64,000 nt of DNA from an uncultured Bacteroidales bacterium (GCA_905235445.1 CAJOLJ010000003.1:1-64000), one strand, 5' to 3'. Shown: positions 51,195 through 62,089, numbered from the stretch's first letter. Numbers and translations are program-made. Notes: generated from the letters alone by a model not told the origin.

Positions 51195-53201
51195 ATGAGT
51201 GAAGTAATCAAGACTGATGCCATTCCCGCATCAGATGCCCTAGAGAAGAACGAGGCTCCAGTAGCCGTTCAGAGTGAGACGTCTCCCCAGGAGGAGACCG
51301 GTGAAACCGTAGCGCAAATCCCTCAGGCAGAGGAAGCTGCTCCCGCTCCCGCAGTGGAGGAGGAGGCACCCGCAGCCCAGGAGCCAGCCCCCGCCCCCCA
51401 GCAGGAGGAGGAGGCCCCCGCCCCCGTCGAGGACGAAGGCGCAGTGGAGGGAGTTGCCCACATCATGGCCCCCACCCAGGAGGAGACACCGAAGGAGGAG
51501 AAACCGGCCCGCAACCCCGAGTATGAGGACAAGAGTGACGAGGATCTGCTCGCCCTGCTTGTCGAGGCTACCGCGGATAGCGCCAAGGCCGTGAGAAGAG
51601 CTGAAGTGGAGTCGCTCAGGGCCGAGCTCGGCAAGAGGGTTTCCGCACTGAAGGCCGCCACCCCCTCTCCCGAGGAGGGGTCCGAGGATTTCGTCAACCC
51701 CGCCAAGGTCCTCGAGGACAAGGTCCGCAGGACCTACAATTCCTGGAGGAAGGAGCTCGAGGCTGAGAACCTCGCCACCAAGCAGGGACTGTGCGAGGAG
51801 CTGAAGGGCATCCTCGACAGCACCCAGGAGACCAGGGCACTTCTTCCCAAGGTCCGCGAGATCCAGGCCAAGTGGAAGGAGACAGGACCCGTTCCCCAGG
51901 CGGACTACGAGGACCTGGAGCAGTCCTATCGCCTCAGCATCAACCTCTTCTATGACAAGGTGCATATCGAGAGGGAGCTGCGTGACCTGGACTACAAGAA
52001 GAACCTGGAGGTGAAGACAGAGCTTTGCGAGAAGGCAGAGGCCCTCGCCGAGAGCGAGGACATCCCCGCCGCATTCCGCGAGCTCCAGAAACTCCACACC
52101 CAGTGGAAGTCCTACGGTCCCGTGTCCAAGGACATGCGCGAGGCCATATGGGAGCGCTTCCGTGCCGCCACGGGCAAGATCAACCAGGCCTACCAGAACT
52201 ACATGGATGCCCAGAGGTCCCAGCAGGCCGATATCATAGCGGCCAAGACCGCCATCTGCGAGAAGGCTGAGGCCATAGCCGCTGCCGAGGTCAAGGGCAC
52301 TTCCCAGTGGGCATCCTACACCACCGACATCGAGAAGCTCCAGGAGGAGTGGAAAGGACTCGGCAGGGTATTCGGCAAGGAGAGCCAGAAACTCTATTCC
52401 CGTTTCAAGGAGGCTTGCGACGTCTTCTTCAACCGCAAGAAGGAGTACTACAAGCAGCTCAAGAGCGACATGAACGAAAACCTCAACAAGAAGCTCGCCA
52501 TCATCGAGAAGGCGGAGGCCCTGAAGGATTCCACGGACTGGAAGAAGACCGCCGAGGAGTTCGTCGCCCTCCAGAAGGAGTGGAAGGAGATCGGTACCGT
52601 TCCCCGCAAGAAGACCGACGCCCTGTGGAAGAGGTTCCGTGCTGCCTGCGACTATTTCTTCGACCAGAGGGATGCGGCTTCCGCAGCCAGCGGACGCTCA
52701 TCAGGCAACTATCATGCAAACCTCAAGGCCAAGCAGGAACTCATCAAGGAAATCCTCGCTTTCAGCAGCGACGATCCCCAGGTCCTCTCCGACGCGGCGG
52801 AGCAGTTCGCCCAGAAGTGGGATGCGATAGGCTTCGTCCCGTTCAAGGACAAGGAGACCATCCAGGCTGCCTACAAGGATGCCATGGCCCAGAAGTTCCC
52901 TTCATTCGGAAGGAGGGATTACAGGAGGGGCAGTGCTGCCATCACCGGAAGTGAAGGCGGCAGGCGTCCCCGCAGGGAGGCTCCCATGACGGAGAAGGAC
53001 CGTCTCGTCCAGCAGTACAACGCCCTCCAGCAGGAGATAGCCACCTACGAGAACAATCTCGGCTTCTTCTCCGCCTCCAAGACCGCCGAGCTGCTCATCA
53101 GCCAGGCCAAGGAGAAGATAGAGAAGGCCAAGGCCGAGCTGAAGGCCCTCGAGGAGAAGATCATCTCCCTGTCCCAGGGGGATGCGGATCAGCAGGAATA
53201 G
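51195..53201 (+). CDS. DUF349 repeat protein with acidic Pro/Glu-rich N-terminus
   Basis: A 668-residue cytoplasmic protein. The first 130 residues are low-complexity Ala/Pro/Glu (many EEAPAP-type units). The rest is a chain of DUF349 helical repeats, each with a W-K-x-x-G-x-V-P-type signature: IQAKWKETGPVPQADYEDL, LHTQWKSYGPVSKDMREAIW, LQEEWKGLGRVFGKESQKLY, LQKEWKEIGTVPRKKTDALW and FAQKWDAIGFVPFKDKE. A C-terminal coiled coil (AKEKIEKAKAELKALEEKI) follows. The family is common in Bacteroidetes; its role is not settled. The ATG at 51195 follows the promoter at a normal distance; an in-frame ATG lies at 51099, ahead of the -7 element. Confidence 0.9.
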   Translation: MSEVIKTDAIPASDALEKNEAPVAVQSETSPQEETGETVAQIPQAEEAAPAPAVEEEAPAAQEPAPAPQQEEEAPAPVEDEGAVEGVAHIMAPTQEETPKEEKPARNPEYEDKSDEDLLALLVEATADSAKAVRRAEVESLRAELGKRVSALKAATPSPEEGSEDFVNPAKVLEDKVRRTYNSWRKELEAENLATKQGLCEELKGILDSTQETRALLPKVREIQAKWKETGPVPQADYEDLEQSYRLSINLFYDKVHIERELRDLDYKKNLEVKTELCEKAEALAESEDIPAAFRELQKLHTQWKSYGPVSKDMREAIWERFRAATGKINQAYQNYMDAQRSQQADIIAAKTAICEKAEAIAAAEVKGTSQWASYTTDIEKLQEEWKGLGRVFGKESQKLYSRFKEACDVFFNRKKEYYKQLKSDMNENLNKKLAIIEKAEALKDSTDWKKTAEEFVALQKEWKEIGTVPRKKTDALWKRFRAACDYFFDQRDAASAASGRSSGNYHANLKAKQELIKEILAFSSDDPQVLSDAAEQFAQKWDAIGFVPFKDKETIQAAYKDAMAQKFPSFGRRDYRRGSAAITGSEGGRRPRREAPMTEKDRLVQQYNALQQEIATYENNLGFFSASKTAELLISQAKEKIEKAKAELKALEEKIISLSQGDADQQE

Positions 53202-53261
53202 AAAACTCCAATTTCAGGGAATTGATACCAAACGTAAAGAACAAATAGGAAAGCAATCCCG

Positions 53262-53304
53262 GCCGGCAGGTCCTCCGCATCGATGCGTCGGATGTCCTGT
53301 CGGC
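53262..53304 (+). promoter_or_regulatory. Hairpin in the leader of yidC
   Basis: GCCGGCAGG (53262-53270) pairs with CCTGTCGGC (53296-53304; one G-T pair) and encloses a perfect 12-bp palindrome CGCATCGATGCG (53277-53288). A second hairpin (GGTGG 53335-53339 with CCACC 53348-53352) lies just before the GTG start at 53380. Confidence 0.55.
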
Positions 53305-53379
53305 TGTGTGCGCAGTATACAATGACGCGGGGGCGGTGGGGATGCCTCCACCTCCCACGCAAAATAATACAACTAACAA

Positions 53380-55266
53380 GTGGATAAGAATTCAATCATC
53401 GGTTGGGTGCTGATAGGTGTGATTTTCATCGGTTTCATGTTCTTCCAGAGCAAGCAGGCCGAGAAGCAGATGCGCTACCAGGCCCAGCTGGATTCCATCG
53501 CGAGGGTGGAGAATCTGGCCAGGATGGAGAGGGACTCCATCGAGAGGGCCAGGATGCTGGAAGCAGATACCCTTGGCCGTGAGGCCTTCCTCCCTGTCAA
53601 CCAGTCTTCCGTGTACAAGGATTCACTCCTGGAGGTGTCCTCCAAGGCGGAGGGGACCCTGCTCACCCTTTCGAACTCAAAGCTGGATTTGACCTTCACC
53701 ACCAAGGGCGCCCAGCCCTACAGCGTCCATGTGAAGGACTTCCTCAATTACGACAAGACTCCCCTCTACATAATAAAGGAAGGTGCCAGCACCATGGGCT
53801 ACAGCATCTACACCGGGGAGAACATAAACACCAAGGACTTCGTTTTCGAAGTCGCCTCCCGGACGGACTCCTCCGTCGTCATGAGGCTTCCTTTCCATAG
53901 CGGGGGCTATATACAGCAGACCTACGTCCTTCACAAGGACTCCTACGAGGTCAGCAATGAGCTCGCCTTCGTGGGCATGAACTCTGTCATCCCCTCCAAC
54001 GTGTCCGTCATGGACTTCGACTGGACGCTCGACGTGCCCAGGATGGAGAAGGGCTTCAAGAACGAGAGCCAGTATTCCTTCGTGGACTACTATTTCACGG
54101 GGGAAAAGAAGCCCGGGAACATCGGCCGCGGACGCAGCGGCTCCAAGAAGATATCGAACCGCATGTCCTGGTTCGCCTTCCACCAGCAGTTCTTCTCCGC
54201 CATCATGAGAAGCGAGGAGGAGTTCGCGTCGGGACAGCTGACGCTGAACTTCTACCCGGAGTCCGACCCTTCGCACAACCTCATGGCATGCGAGGCGTCC
54301 ACCCGCTATGACTACAGGGGAGGGGCCCAGGTCTCCTTCGACAACGAGTTTTATTTCGGGCCCAACCACTACCGTACCCTGAGGAAGATAGGCCACAGCT
54401 ACGAGAAGATAATCCCCCTGGGCGGCTGGCTCGTGGGATGGTTCACGAAGTGGGTCATCATCCCGATCTTCGACTTCCTGCATAAGTACATAAGTTCATT
54501 CGGGCTCATCATCCTGCTGATGACAATCATCATCAAGCTGGTCGTGTCGCCCCTCTCCTACAAGACCTATTCATCCTCCGCTATGATGCAGGCCATCAAG
54601 CCAGAAATCGAAGCCCTCAACGCCAAGTATCCCAAGCCGGAGGATGCCATGAAGAAACAGCAGGCGCAGATGGACCTCTACAAGAGGGCGGGCATCAACC
54701 CGATGGGTGGCTGCCTGCCGATGCTCCTCCAGTTCCCGATCCTGTGGGCCATGTTCCGCTTCTTCCCCGCCTCAATCGAGCTTCGCCAGCAGAGGTTCCT
54801 GTGGGCCGAGGACCTGAGCGCCTACGATTCAATCGTGGACTTCGGGGTGAAGGTGCCGCTGATAGGTGACCACATCTCCCTGTTCGCCCTGCTCATGGCA
54901 CTCTCGATGTTCTTCTACTCCAAGATCACCATGAATGCCCAGGCCGGCGGGGACGACCCCAACGCCAAGATGATGAAGTTCATGAGCCTCTATATGATGC
55001 CCATCATGATGTTCTTCGTCTGTAACAGCCTCTCATCCGGCCTTTCGTACTACTACCTGGTCTCCAACCTCCTCACCATGCTGATAACATGGATCATCAA
55101 GAAGTTCTTCGTCCATCCCGACAAGATCAGGGAGAAGATCAAGCAGTCCTACGCCACATCCAAGGCTCCCGTGAAGAGCAAGTGGGAGCAGCGCCTCGAG
55201 CAGATGCAGAAGCAGCAGCAGGAGATGCTCAAACAACAGGGAGGCAAGAATGGAAAACGCCGTTAA
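53380..55266 (+). CDS. yidC: Membrane protein insertase YidC
   Basis: Inserts and folds inner-membrane proteins. The 628-residue protein begins at GTG 53380 with the N-terminal anchor (IIGWVLIGVIFIGFMFF), then a large periplasmic domain (residues about 60-345, with the TTKGAQPYSVHVKDF block), then the 60KD_IMP insertase core: KYISSFGLIILLMTIIIKLVVSPLSYKTY, MDLYKRAGINPMGGCLPMLLQFPILWAMFRFFP in parts, and late helices ending near YYYLVSNLLTMLITWII. A basic Gln-rich tail (EQMQKQQQEMLKQQGGKNGKRR in parts) may contact ribosomes. The next gene overlaps it by 17 bp. Confidence 0.96.
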   Translation: MDKNSIIGWVLIGVIFIGFMFFQSKQAEKQMRYQAQLDSIARVENLARMERDSIERARMLEADTLGREAFLPVNQSSVYKDSLLEVSSKAEGTLLTLSNSKLDLTFTTKGAQPYSVHVKDFLNYDKTPLYIIKEGASTMGYSIYTGENINTKDFVFEVASRTDSSVVMRLPFHSGGYIQQTYVLHKDSYEVSNELAFVGMNSVIPSNVSVMDFDWTLDVPRMEKGFKNESQYSFVDYYFTGEKKPGNIGRGRSGSKKISNRMSWFAFHQQFFSAIMRSEEEFASGQLTLNFYPESDPSHNLMACEASTRYDYRGGAQVSFDNEFYFGPNHYRTLRKIGHSYEKIIPLGGWLVGWFTKWVIIPIFDFLHKYISSFGLIILLMTIIIKLVVSPLSYKTYSSSAMMQAIKPEIEALNAKYPKPEDAMKKQQAQMDLYKRAGINPMGGCLPMLLQFPILWAMFRFFPASIELRQQRFLWAEDLSAYDSIVDFGVKVPLIGDHISLFALLMALSMFFYSKITMNAQAGGDDPNAKMMKFMSLYMMPIMMFFVCNSLSSGLSYYYLVSNLLTMLITWIIKKFFVHPDKIREKIKQSYATSKAPVKSKWEQRLEQMQKQQQEMLKQQGGKNGKRR

Positions 55267-55981
55267 CCCATCGCCCCTTTCCCTTATCCCCGGAAGGCTG
55301 GACTCCATCAGAGGTAGTCTGCCCTCCGGGGTACGTCTTCTGGCGGTATCCAAGTTCCATCCCGCCGAGGCCGTGATGGCGGCCTACGACTGCGGTCAGA
55401 GGCTCTTCGGGGAGAACCGTCCCCAGGAACTCTCCGCCAAGGCTCCACTCCTTCCACCGGATATAGAGTGGCATTTCCTGGGGCACCTGCAGACGAACAA
55501 GCTTCGCATGGTCCTTCCCTTCGCCGACCTCGTGCAGAGCATGGACTCGCTGCATCTCCTGGAGGCGGTGTGCGCCTATGTCAGGAGGGGCGGGGCCATC
55601 AGATGTCCCGAGCGGGGCAAGGTGAGCGTTCTTCTGGAACTTCACCTGGGGGCCGAACAGACGAAAGGGGGCTTTAGCGCGGAGGAGATCCTTTCCGTCA
55701 TCTCCAACCGGGAACTCTATCCCGAGGTGGAGATCCGGGGCCTCATGGGCATGGCCACGAATACCTCCGACGGGGAGGTGGTGGAGGGCGATTTCTCCCG
55801 CATAGAGGCCCTCTTCCATTCCATCAGGGATGCCCACTCCGAGGATGAGGGGTTCCTCTCCACATTCAGGGAGCTTTCCATCGGGATGTCCTCCGACTAC
55901 CCACTGGCCATCAGGCATTCAAGCACGATGGTGAGGATAGGGACATCCATTTTCGGGGAGAGGGATTATCCCGGGAAATGA
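55250..55981 (+). CDS. YggS/PROSC family PLP-binding protein
   Basis: A 243-residue PLP homeostasis protein with the alanine-racemase-like N-terminal barrel fold. Landmarks are LLAVSKFHPAEAV (PLP Lys in AVSK), FGENRPQEL, IEWHFLGHLQTNK, ELHLGAEQTKGGF, LMGMATNTSD, ELSIGMSSDYPLAI and VRIGTSIFGER, all standard for the family. It starts inside the 3' end of yidC (17-bp overlap), so translation is likely coupled. Confidence 0.93.
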   Translation: MENAVNPSPLSLIPGRLDSIRGSLPSGVRLLAVSKFHPAEAVMAAYDCGQRLFGENRPQELSAKAPLLPPDIEWHFLGHLQTNKLRMVLPFADLVQSMDSLHLLEAVCAYVRRGGAIRCPERGKVSVLLELHLGAEQTKGGFSAEEILSVISNRELYPEVEIRGLMGMATNTSDGEVVEGDFSRIEALFHSIRDAHSEDEGFLSTFRELSIGMSSDYPLAIRHSSTMVRIGTSIFGERDYPGK

Positions 55982-56053
55982 CCCCATGGACCCCATCCCC
56001 GAACATCGTTCCCATAAAATACCGAAAAGACTTGCTGGTAAATACGTTTTTTG

Positions 56054-56062
56054 TATATTTGC
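56054..56062 (+). promoter_or_regulatory. -7 element of the lemA unit (TATATTTGC)
   Basis: Exact TAnnTTTGC match 79 bp ahead of the lemA ATG. Confidence 0.7.
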
Positions 56063-56141
56063 AAAAAGCGAAGCGCACTTTCCCCGGGCAAGGAGGGGAG
56101 GGCGCACATAGAAGGCACAGCAATTCTAATTTATTACAGAT

Positions 56142-56687
56142 ATGGTAACAATCATCATTATTGCAGTACTGGTCCTCCTGGTCATTTGGGGGATCAGCGT
56201 CCAGAACGGACTGGTGCAGAAGGACGAGATCTCCAAGAATGCCCTCAAGCAGATCAACGTCCAGCAGATGTCCCGTTTCGATGCCCTCAAGGCAATTGTC
56301 CAGATGGCAAGGGAGTATGCCAGCTATGAGAGCGAGACCATGATAAAGACCATGGCTGCCCGCAACATGAATGCAGGCCCGAACCCCACCGCCAAGGATA
56401 TCCAGGCAAACGAGGACTTCCTTACCCAGGTCACTTCCCGCATCATGGCAGTGGCTGAGGCTTATCCCCAGCTCAAGGCTGGCGAGAACTACAAGCAGGC
56501 CATGGAGGATATCAAGAGCTACGAGGAGAATGTCCGTCTCGCCAGGATGACCTACAACGACACCGTCACCAAGTTCAATACGGCGGTCCGTCAGTTCCCT
56601 GGATCCGTGGTGGCATCCCTGCTCCACTTCCCTCCCAAGGATTACCTGGAGGAGGATCGCAGCAAGGCAGATTTCCCTACTCTGTAG
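56142..56687 (+). CDS. lemA: LemA family protein
   Basis: A 181-residue protein anchored by one N-terminal helix (TIIIIAVLVLLVIWGISV) with the rest helical and outside, carrying the LemA core: NGLVQKDEISKNALKQINVQQMSRFDALKAIVQMAREYA in parts, VAEAYPQLKAGENY, and TYNDTVTKFNTAVRQFPGSVVASLLHFPPKDYLE in parts. LemA proteins form a long helical bundle with an unclear envelope role. It is 60 bp ahead of a DUF2207 protein, a recurring partner. Confidence 0.93.
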   Translation: MVTIIIIAVLVLLVIWGISVQNGLVQKDEISKNALKQINVQQMSRFDALKAIVQMAREYASYESETMIKTMAARNMNAGPNPTAKDIQANEDFLTQVTSRIMAVAEAYPQLKAGENYKQAMEDIKSYEENVRLARMTYNDTVTKFNTAVRQFPGSVVASLLHFPPKDYLEEDRSKADFPTL

Positions 56688-56768
56688 GAACCGGAGGGAC
56701 CGTGGGTCCCGAATCATTCTAAGCGGGGAAACCCGCTTTTCCCGTTTATGAAAGAATCTTTTTTTCCT

Positions 56769-58496
56769 ATGAATAATAGAAAGTTGGCCTTCCTTTCCCT
56801 TCTCGGGACCGTCCTTCTGTTTCTCTCCTCCGGGAACACTGAGGCCCTGGCCCAGAGGATAAGGAGCATCGACATCACCGTCGAGATACAGCCGGACGGC
56901 TCCGCCCTCGTGACCCAGGAATGGGATGTCAAGGTCGTGAAGGGGACGGAGTGGTACGTTCCCGTGAGGGAGAGTGGCGGGGTTCGCATAAGGGACCTGC
57001 ACGTGAGCGAGGACGGGAAGGATTTCACCTACGAGGGCCGCAGCTGGGACACCTCCCGCACGATTACCCAGAAGGAGGGCCGCTGCGGTCTGAATCCCAC
57101 CGCCGAGGGGGTCGAGCTGTGCTGGGGGATAGGCTCCCTGGGGGACCACGAGTGGACGGTACGTTTCACGATAGAGGGCCTGGTCCAGAGCCTCAGGGAT
57201 GCGGATGCCTTCAATTTCATGTTCGTGAACCCCGGGATGGTGGCATCCGTCGAGAATGTCACCGTGAAGATAATAAATGCAACCTCCGGGGCGGCGTGGA
57301 CCCCCGACAATGTCAAATACTGGGGCTTCGGCTGCGAGGGAACCATTGAACTCGAGGACGGGGCCATAAACCTGGAAGCCAGCTACCTTGAGGGAAGCGA
57401 CTCCGTCATCATAATGTGCCGCTTCGACAAGGGCCTCCTTTCTCCCGAGGTGTCACGTGACATCTCCTTCGATGAAATGAGGGACATGGCGATGGAGGGC
57501 AACACCTACTACGAGAACGTTCCCGACAACGGCCCCGAGGACATCTCCACGATCGTGACCGTTCTCATCATGGCGGGCCTGGCCATCAATTACGTATGGA
57601 AGAGACTGAAGAAGAAGATCGCCCTCAGGAGCGGGAAGCACTACAGGACGGAGTTCTTCGGGACGAAGAAGGTGGACGGGTACTTCAGGGAGGCCCCCCT
57701 CGGAGGGGACCTGCCGCAGGCATTCTACGTGCTGGAAAAAGGTGACATGTATCCTGCCGACGAGACACTTTCCAACCTTATCGGGGCCTACTTCCTGAAG
57801 TGGATCCTCAATGGCTACGTCCGGGTGAGCCCCGACCCCAAGGACAGCAAGAGGGTCCAGATGACTATGACGGACCGGGGGGCGGAGTCTTTCAAGGACG
57901 GGGCGGAGGCCAGGCTTTACGCCATGGCCATGGGCGCTGCAAGGGCCAACGGGAACGATATCCTTGAGGCCTCGGAGTTCAGGAATTGGTCCCGGTCCGG
58001 ATATGACAGCATCAATTCCTGGAAGAGCAGCGTGCTCTCCACAGGTCTGTATTCCCTCCAGGGCCAGGGACTTATGTCCGGTCTGAGAGCTACCCAGGGT
58101 GGCATGACCGAATTCAACCACTTAATCCAGTTCAAGAACTTCCTGGAGGATTTCACCCTGTCCAAGGAGAGGGGCTCCTCAGAGGTGGGCCTGTGGACCA
58201 ATTACCTCATTTATGCCGCCCTCTTCGGCATTGCCGACAAGGTGGCGGAACAGTTCAAGAAGCTCTATCCCGAGCAGTTCCAGCAGTTCTCGGGCAGTTA
58301 CGGTTATGACCCTTACATGATGACGAACTCCGTGCTCCTGGCAAAGAGTTTCGCCACGACTTCCTACTACCAGACCAAGAGTGTCAGGGAAGCGAGGGCA
58401 GCGGCGGCAAGAGCCTCCTCGGGAGGCGGCGGTTTCACGTCAAGGGGAGGCGGCGGAGGATTCTCCGGCGGAGGATTCGGTGGCGGCAGCCGTTGA
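56769..58496 (+). CDS. DUF2207 domain membrane protein
   Basis: About 575 residues from ATG 56769 (or 7 more from ATG 56748). A signal peptide (LAFLSLLGTVLLFLSSGNTEALA) is followed by the DUF2207 beta domain (IDITVEIQPDGSALVTQEWDVKV, WGIGSLGDHEWTVRFTI), a membrane helix (ISTIVTVLIMAGLAINYVW), a cytoplasmic winged-helix-like stretch, and a Gly/Ser/Phe-rich C-terminus (SGGGGFTSRGGGGGFSGGGF) that is usual for this family. It pairs with LemA. The biochemical role is not known. Confidence 0.88.
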   Translation: MNNRKLAFLSLLGTVLLFLSSGNTEALAQRIRSIDITVEIQPDGSALVTQEWDVKVVKGTEWYVPVRESGGVRIRDLHVSEDGKDFTYEGRSWDTSRTITQKEGRCGLNPTAEGVELCWGIGSLGDHEWTVRFTIEGLVQSLRDADAFNFMFVNPGMVASVENVTVKIINATSGAAWTPDNVKYWGFGCEGTIELEDGAINLEASYLEGSDSVIIMCRFDKGLLSPEVSRDISFDEMRDMAMEGNTYYENVPDNGPEDISTIVTVLIMAGLAINYVWKRLKKKIALRSGKHYRTEFFGTKKVDGYFREAPLGGDLPQAFYVLEKGDMYPADETLSNLIGAYFLKWILNGYVRVSPDPKDSKRVQMTMTDRGAESFKDGAEARLYAMAMGAARANGNDILEASEFRNWSRSGYDSINSWKSSVLSTGLYSLQGQGLMSGLRATQGGMTEFNHLIQFKNFLEDFTLSKERGSSEVGLWTNYLIYAALFGIADKVAEQFKKLYPEQFQQFSGSYGYDPYMMTNSVLLAKSFATTSYYQTKSVREARAAAARASSGGGGFTSRGGGGGFSGGGFGGGSR

Positions 58497-58588
58497 CCCC
58501 CGCCTGCGGGGCGAAGCCTAAGACGGCTCCCTACGGTAATTCACTGATTTTCAGTAGGACAGTCCGGCCTCTTGGCGCAGGGCTGTCC

Positions 58589-59770
58589 TCATTGTTTTTC
58601 CGCTTTGACCTTCCCCAGTTCCTCCATCATGGATTTGGCTATCCTTCCGGATGCCCCGCTTCCGCCGAGAAGTTCCCTTACGGTGGAGTAGTCTCTTTCC
58701 ATCGTCTCCCTGTACTCCCTGTCCTCGAGGATGCGCCGCACTTCCCCCAGCAGGTTCTCTCCCGTCAGGTGTTCCTGCAGCAGCTCCTTCACGGCCCCCC
58801 GGCCCAGGATGAGATTCACGAGGCTCACCCTTTCAACCTTTATTATGCTTTTGGCCAACAGGTAGTTAAGGGGAGAAGTGGCGTAGCCCACCACCTGCGG
58901 GGTCCCGATGAGGCAGGCTTCAAGGGAAGCGGTGCCGGAGTTTATTATGCCGGCCTCGGCGTGAGAGAGGATAGAGGGTGTCTCTCCGTACAGGAGATGT
59001 ATGCGGGAGGGGTCGCACTCAAGAAGGGAGGCGTATTCTTCCTTCTCCCTCCCGGGGGCCCCTGCCACGATGAAATGCATGTCGCAGTACTGCGGGATGG
59101 CCCCCATCAGGGATACGAAGGAGCGAAGCGGGGGAATCATCCTGCTGACTTCGTCCTTGCGGGACCCGGGAAGAAGGGCCACGTACCTGCACGGCTCCAG
59201 GGAGGCCCTTTCGAAAAAGGCCTTCCCCTCTTCCGGTGAGACAGTGCGGAGGGGCACCGAGTCAAGAAGCGGGTTCCCCTCATAGATATATGGCATCCCC
59301 TTGGAATCGAAGTACTTTTTCTCGAAGGGGAACACTATGAAAAGACGGTCGACCGATTCTCTGAGAGTCGAGAGCCTCCTTTCCCTGGATGCCCACACTT
59401 TGGGGGCTATGTAGTAGAAAACGGGGATTCCGAGGCGGTGGATGCGCTCCGCGACCCTGAGGTTGAAGCCTGGGTAGTCAATGAGGATGAGGCAGTCGGG
59501 GGCGTAGGAGGCGACCTTGCGGGTGCACTCTCCCAGTTTCCTTAGAAGTGCCCCGGCGTTTCGGACAACATCCACAAAGCCCATCACCGCTCCCTTCCGG
59601 TAGTGTTCCACCAATCCCGAGACACCCTTCCTTTCGGTATAGACCCTGTCCATCAACTCCCCGCCCCAGTACATGATCTCACACTGGGGGTCCAGGTCCA
59701 GGATTCCCTTCATGAGGTGGGACCCATGCAGGTCCCCGGAGCTCTCTCCGGCTACGATGCAAAGTTTCAT
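58589..59770 (-). CDS. lpxB: Lipid-A-disaccharide synthase
   Basis: A GT19 glycosyltransferase that condenses UDP-diacyl-GlcN with lipid X to the lipid A disaccharide. The ATG at 59770 puts KLCIVAGESSGDLHGSHLM at the N-terminus; an in-frame ATG 36 bp upstream is less likely. Other blocks are YYIAPKVWASRERR, ALLPGSRKDEVSRMIPP, AEAGIINSGTASLEACLIGTPQVVGY in parts and a C-terminal Arg-rich helix. At 393 aa it is standard. It is the second gene after surE. Confidence 0.94.
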   Translation of the reverse strand: MKLCIVAGESSGDLHGSHLMKGILDLDPQCEIMYWGGELMDRVYTERKGVSGLVEHYRKGAVMGFVDVVRNAGALLRKLGECTRKVASYAPDCLILIDYPGFNLRVAERIHRLGIPVFYYIAPKVWASRERRLSTLRESVDRLFIVFPFEKKYFDSKGMPYIYEGNPLLDSVPLRTVSPEEGKAFFERASLEPCRYVALLPGSRKDEVSRMIPPLRSFVSLMGAIPQYCDMHFIVAGAPGREKEEYASLLECDPSRIHLLYGETPSILSHAEAGIINSGTASLEACLIGTPQVVGYATSPLNYLLAKSIIKVERVSLVNLILGRGAVKELLQEHLTGENLLGEVRRILEDREYRETMERDYSTVRELLGGSGASGRIAKSMMEELGKVKAEKQ

Positions 59771-59828
59771 GGGAAGGAGATGGGATGAGTTGGCAGGAAA
59801 ATGCAACGGGAATTAAACCCGTAGTGGG

Positions 59829-60698
59829 TTACTTTACTGGGAAGTCGCAGTTCAGGCTCCCAATGGCGTCCAGGCGCCTTGTTTCCTCGGGGGAGGTGGA
59901 GTAGATGTTATGGGCCACTACTGAGATGTATCCCCGCTCCACGAGGTGGTTGTCCGCGAGGGGGCCGCTCTGGGGATAGTCCATGTACTCTCCCAGCATC
60001 ATGTACAGGCTCTCCTCCTTCGTGTGGGGATAGCTGTCCACCGCCTGCTTGAGGGCTGAGGGGCTTATGCCACGCTTCCCGAACGCCGGGGAATCCATCG
60101 GCACATACTCCTTTATCCACCGGCCCTGTCCCATTACCCCGATGCGGATCCCCTTGACTCTGTGTGGCGGGAGCGCGGGGAAGTTAACGTTGTAGTATAT
60201 GCCGGAGTGAGGGGTGGGAGGGGAAGCGAGAAGAGCCGAGAGGATCCGTGGAAAGAACCTCTCCACGCAGGAGAAGTCCGCCAGGGGGTCTACGCTGTCC
60301 AGCGAGACCCCGATCGAGAGGATCCCGTTCAGGGTCCCTTCTGCGGCGGCCCCGAGGGTCCCCGAGTAGAGGGCCGAGGTGGAGGCGTTGATTCCGTGGT
60401 TTATCCCGCTTATGATGACGTCGGGAGTGGGGCACTGCCCGAAGTTGGTGACGAACTTCACGCAGCTTGCCGGGGTGGCGTCCAGATACGCCAGGCTCAC
60501 GTTGCCCCTTGTCCAGAGGTGCCTGTAGGCGATGGGCTGCATACCGAGGGTCAGGGCCATGGCCATGCCGGACTGCGTCTTCTTGGGGGCGATGACCTCC
60601 ACGAAACCCTCATCCCCGACAAAGGTGGACAGGATGTCCATCATGCTCATAAGGCCCTTGGCCATGTAGGCGTCGTCATTGGTGAGGAATATGTTCAT
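59829..60698 (-). CDS. surE: 5'-nucleotidase SurE
   Basis: A metal-dependent nucleoside-monophosphate phosphatase. The ATG at 60698 begins the family signature MNIFLTNDDAYMAKGL with the metal-binding Asp pair, followed by VIAPKKTQSGMAMALT with the metal-binding Ser and PDVIISGINHGINAS with the Asn. At 289 aa it is slightly longer than E. coli SurE. It is upstream of lpxB with 58 bp between, the arrangement commonly seen in Bacteroidales. Confidence 0.93.
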   Translation of the reverse strand: MNIFLTNDDAYMAKGLMSMMDILSTFVGDEGFVEVIAPKKTQSGMAMALTLGMQPIAYRHLWTRGNVSLAYLDATPASCVKFVTNFGQCPTPDVIISGINHGINASTSALYSGTLGAAAEGTLNGILSIGVSLDSVDPLADFSCVERFFPRILSALLASPPTPHSGIYYNVNFPALPPHRVKGIRIGVMGQGRWIKEYVPMDSPAFGKRGISPSALKQAVDSYPHTKEESLYMMLGEYMDYPQSGPLADNHLVERGYISVVAHNIYSTSPEETRRLDAIGSLNCDFPVK

Positions 60699-62027
<1,329 letters not shown>

Positions 62028-62050
62028 TCCCTGCTGCATCCAAGGAAAAT

Positions 62051-62089
62051 GTCGTGGCTCCCTTCGGGGACGCCACGACTTTCCGTTTT
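62051..62089 (+). terminator. Intrinsic terminator after gap
   Basis: Stem GTCGTGGC (62051-62058) with GCCACGAC (62072-62079), then a T-rich tail. Confidence 0.8.
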
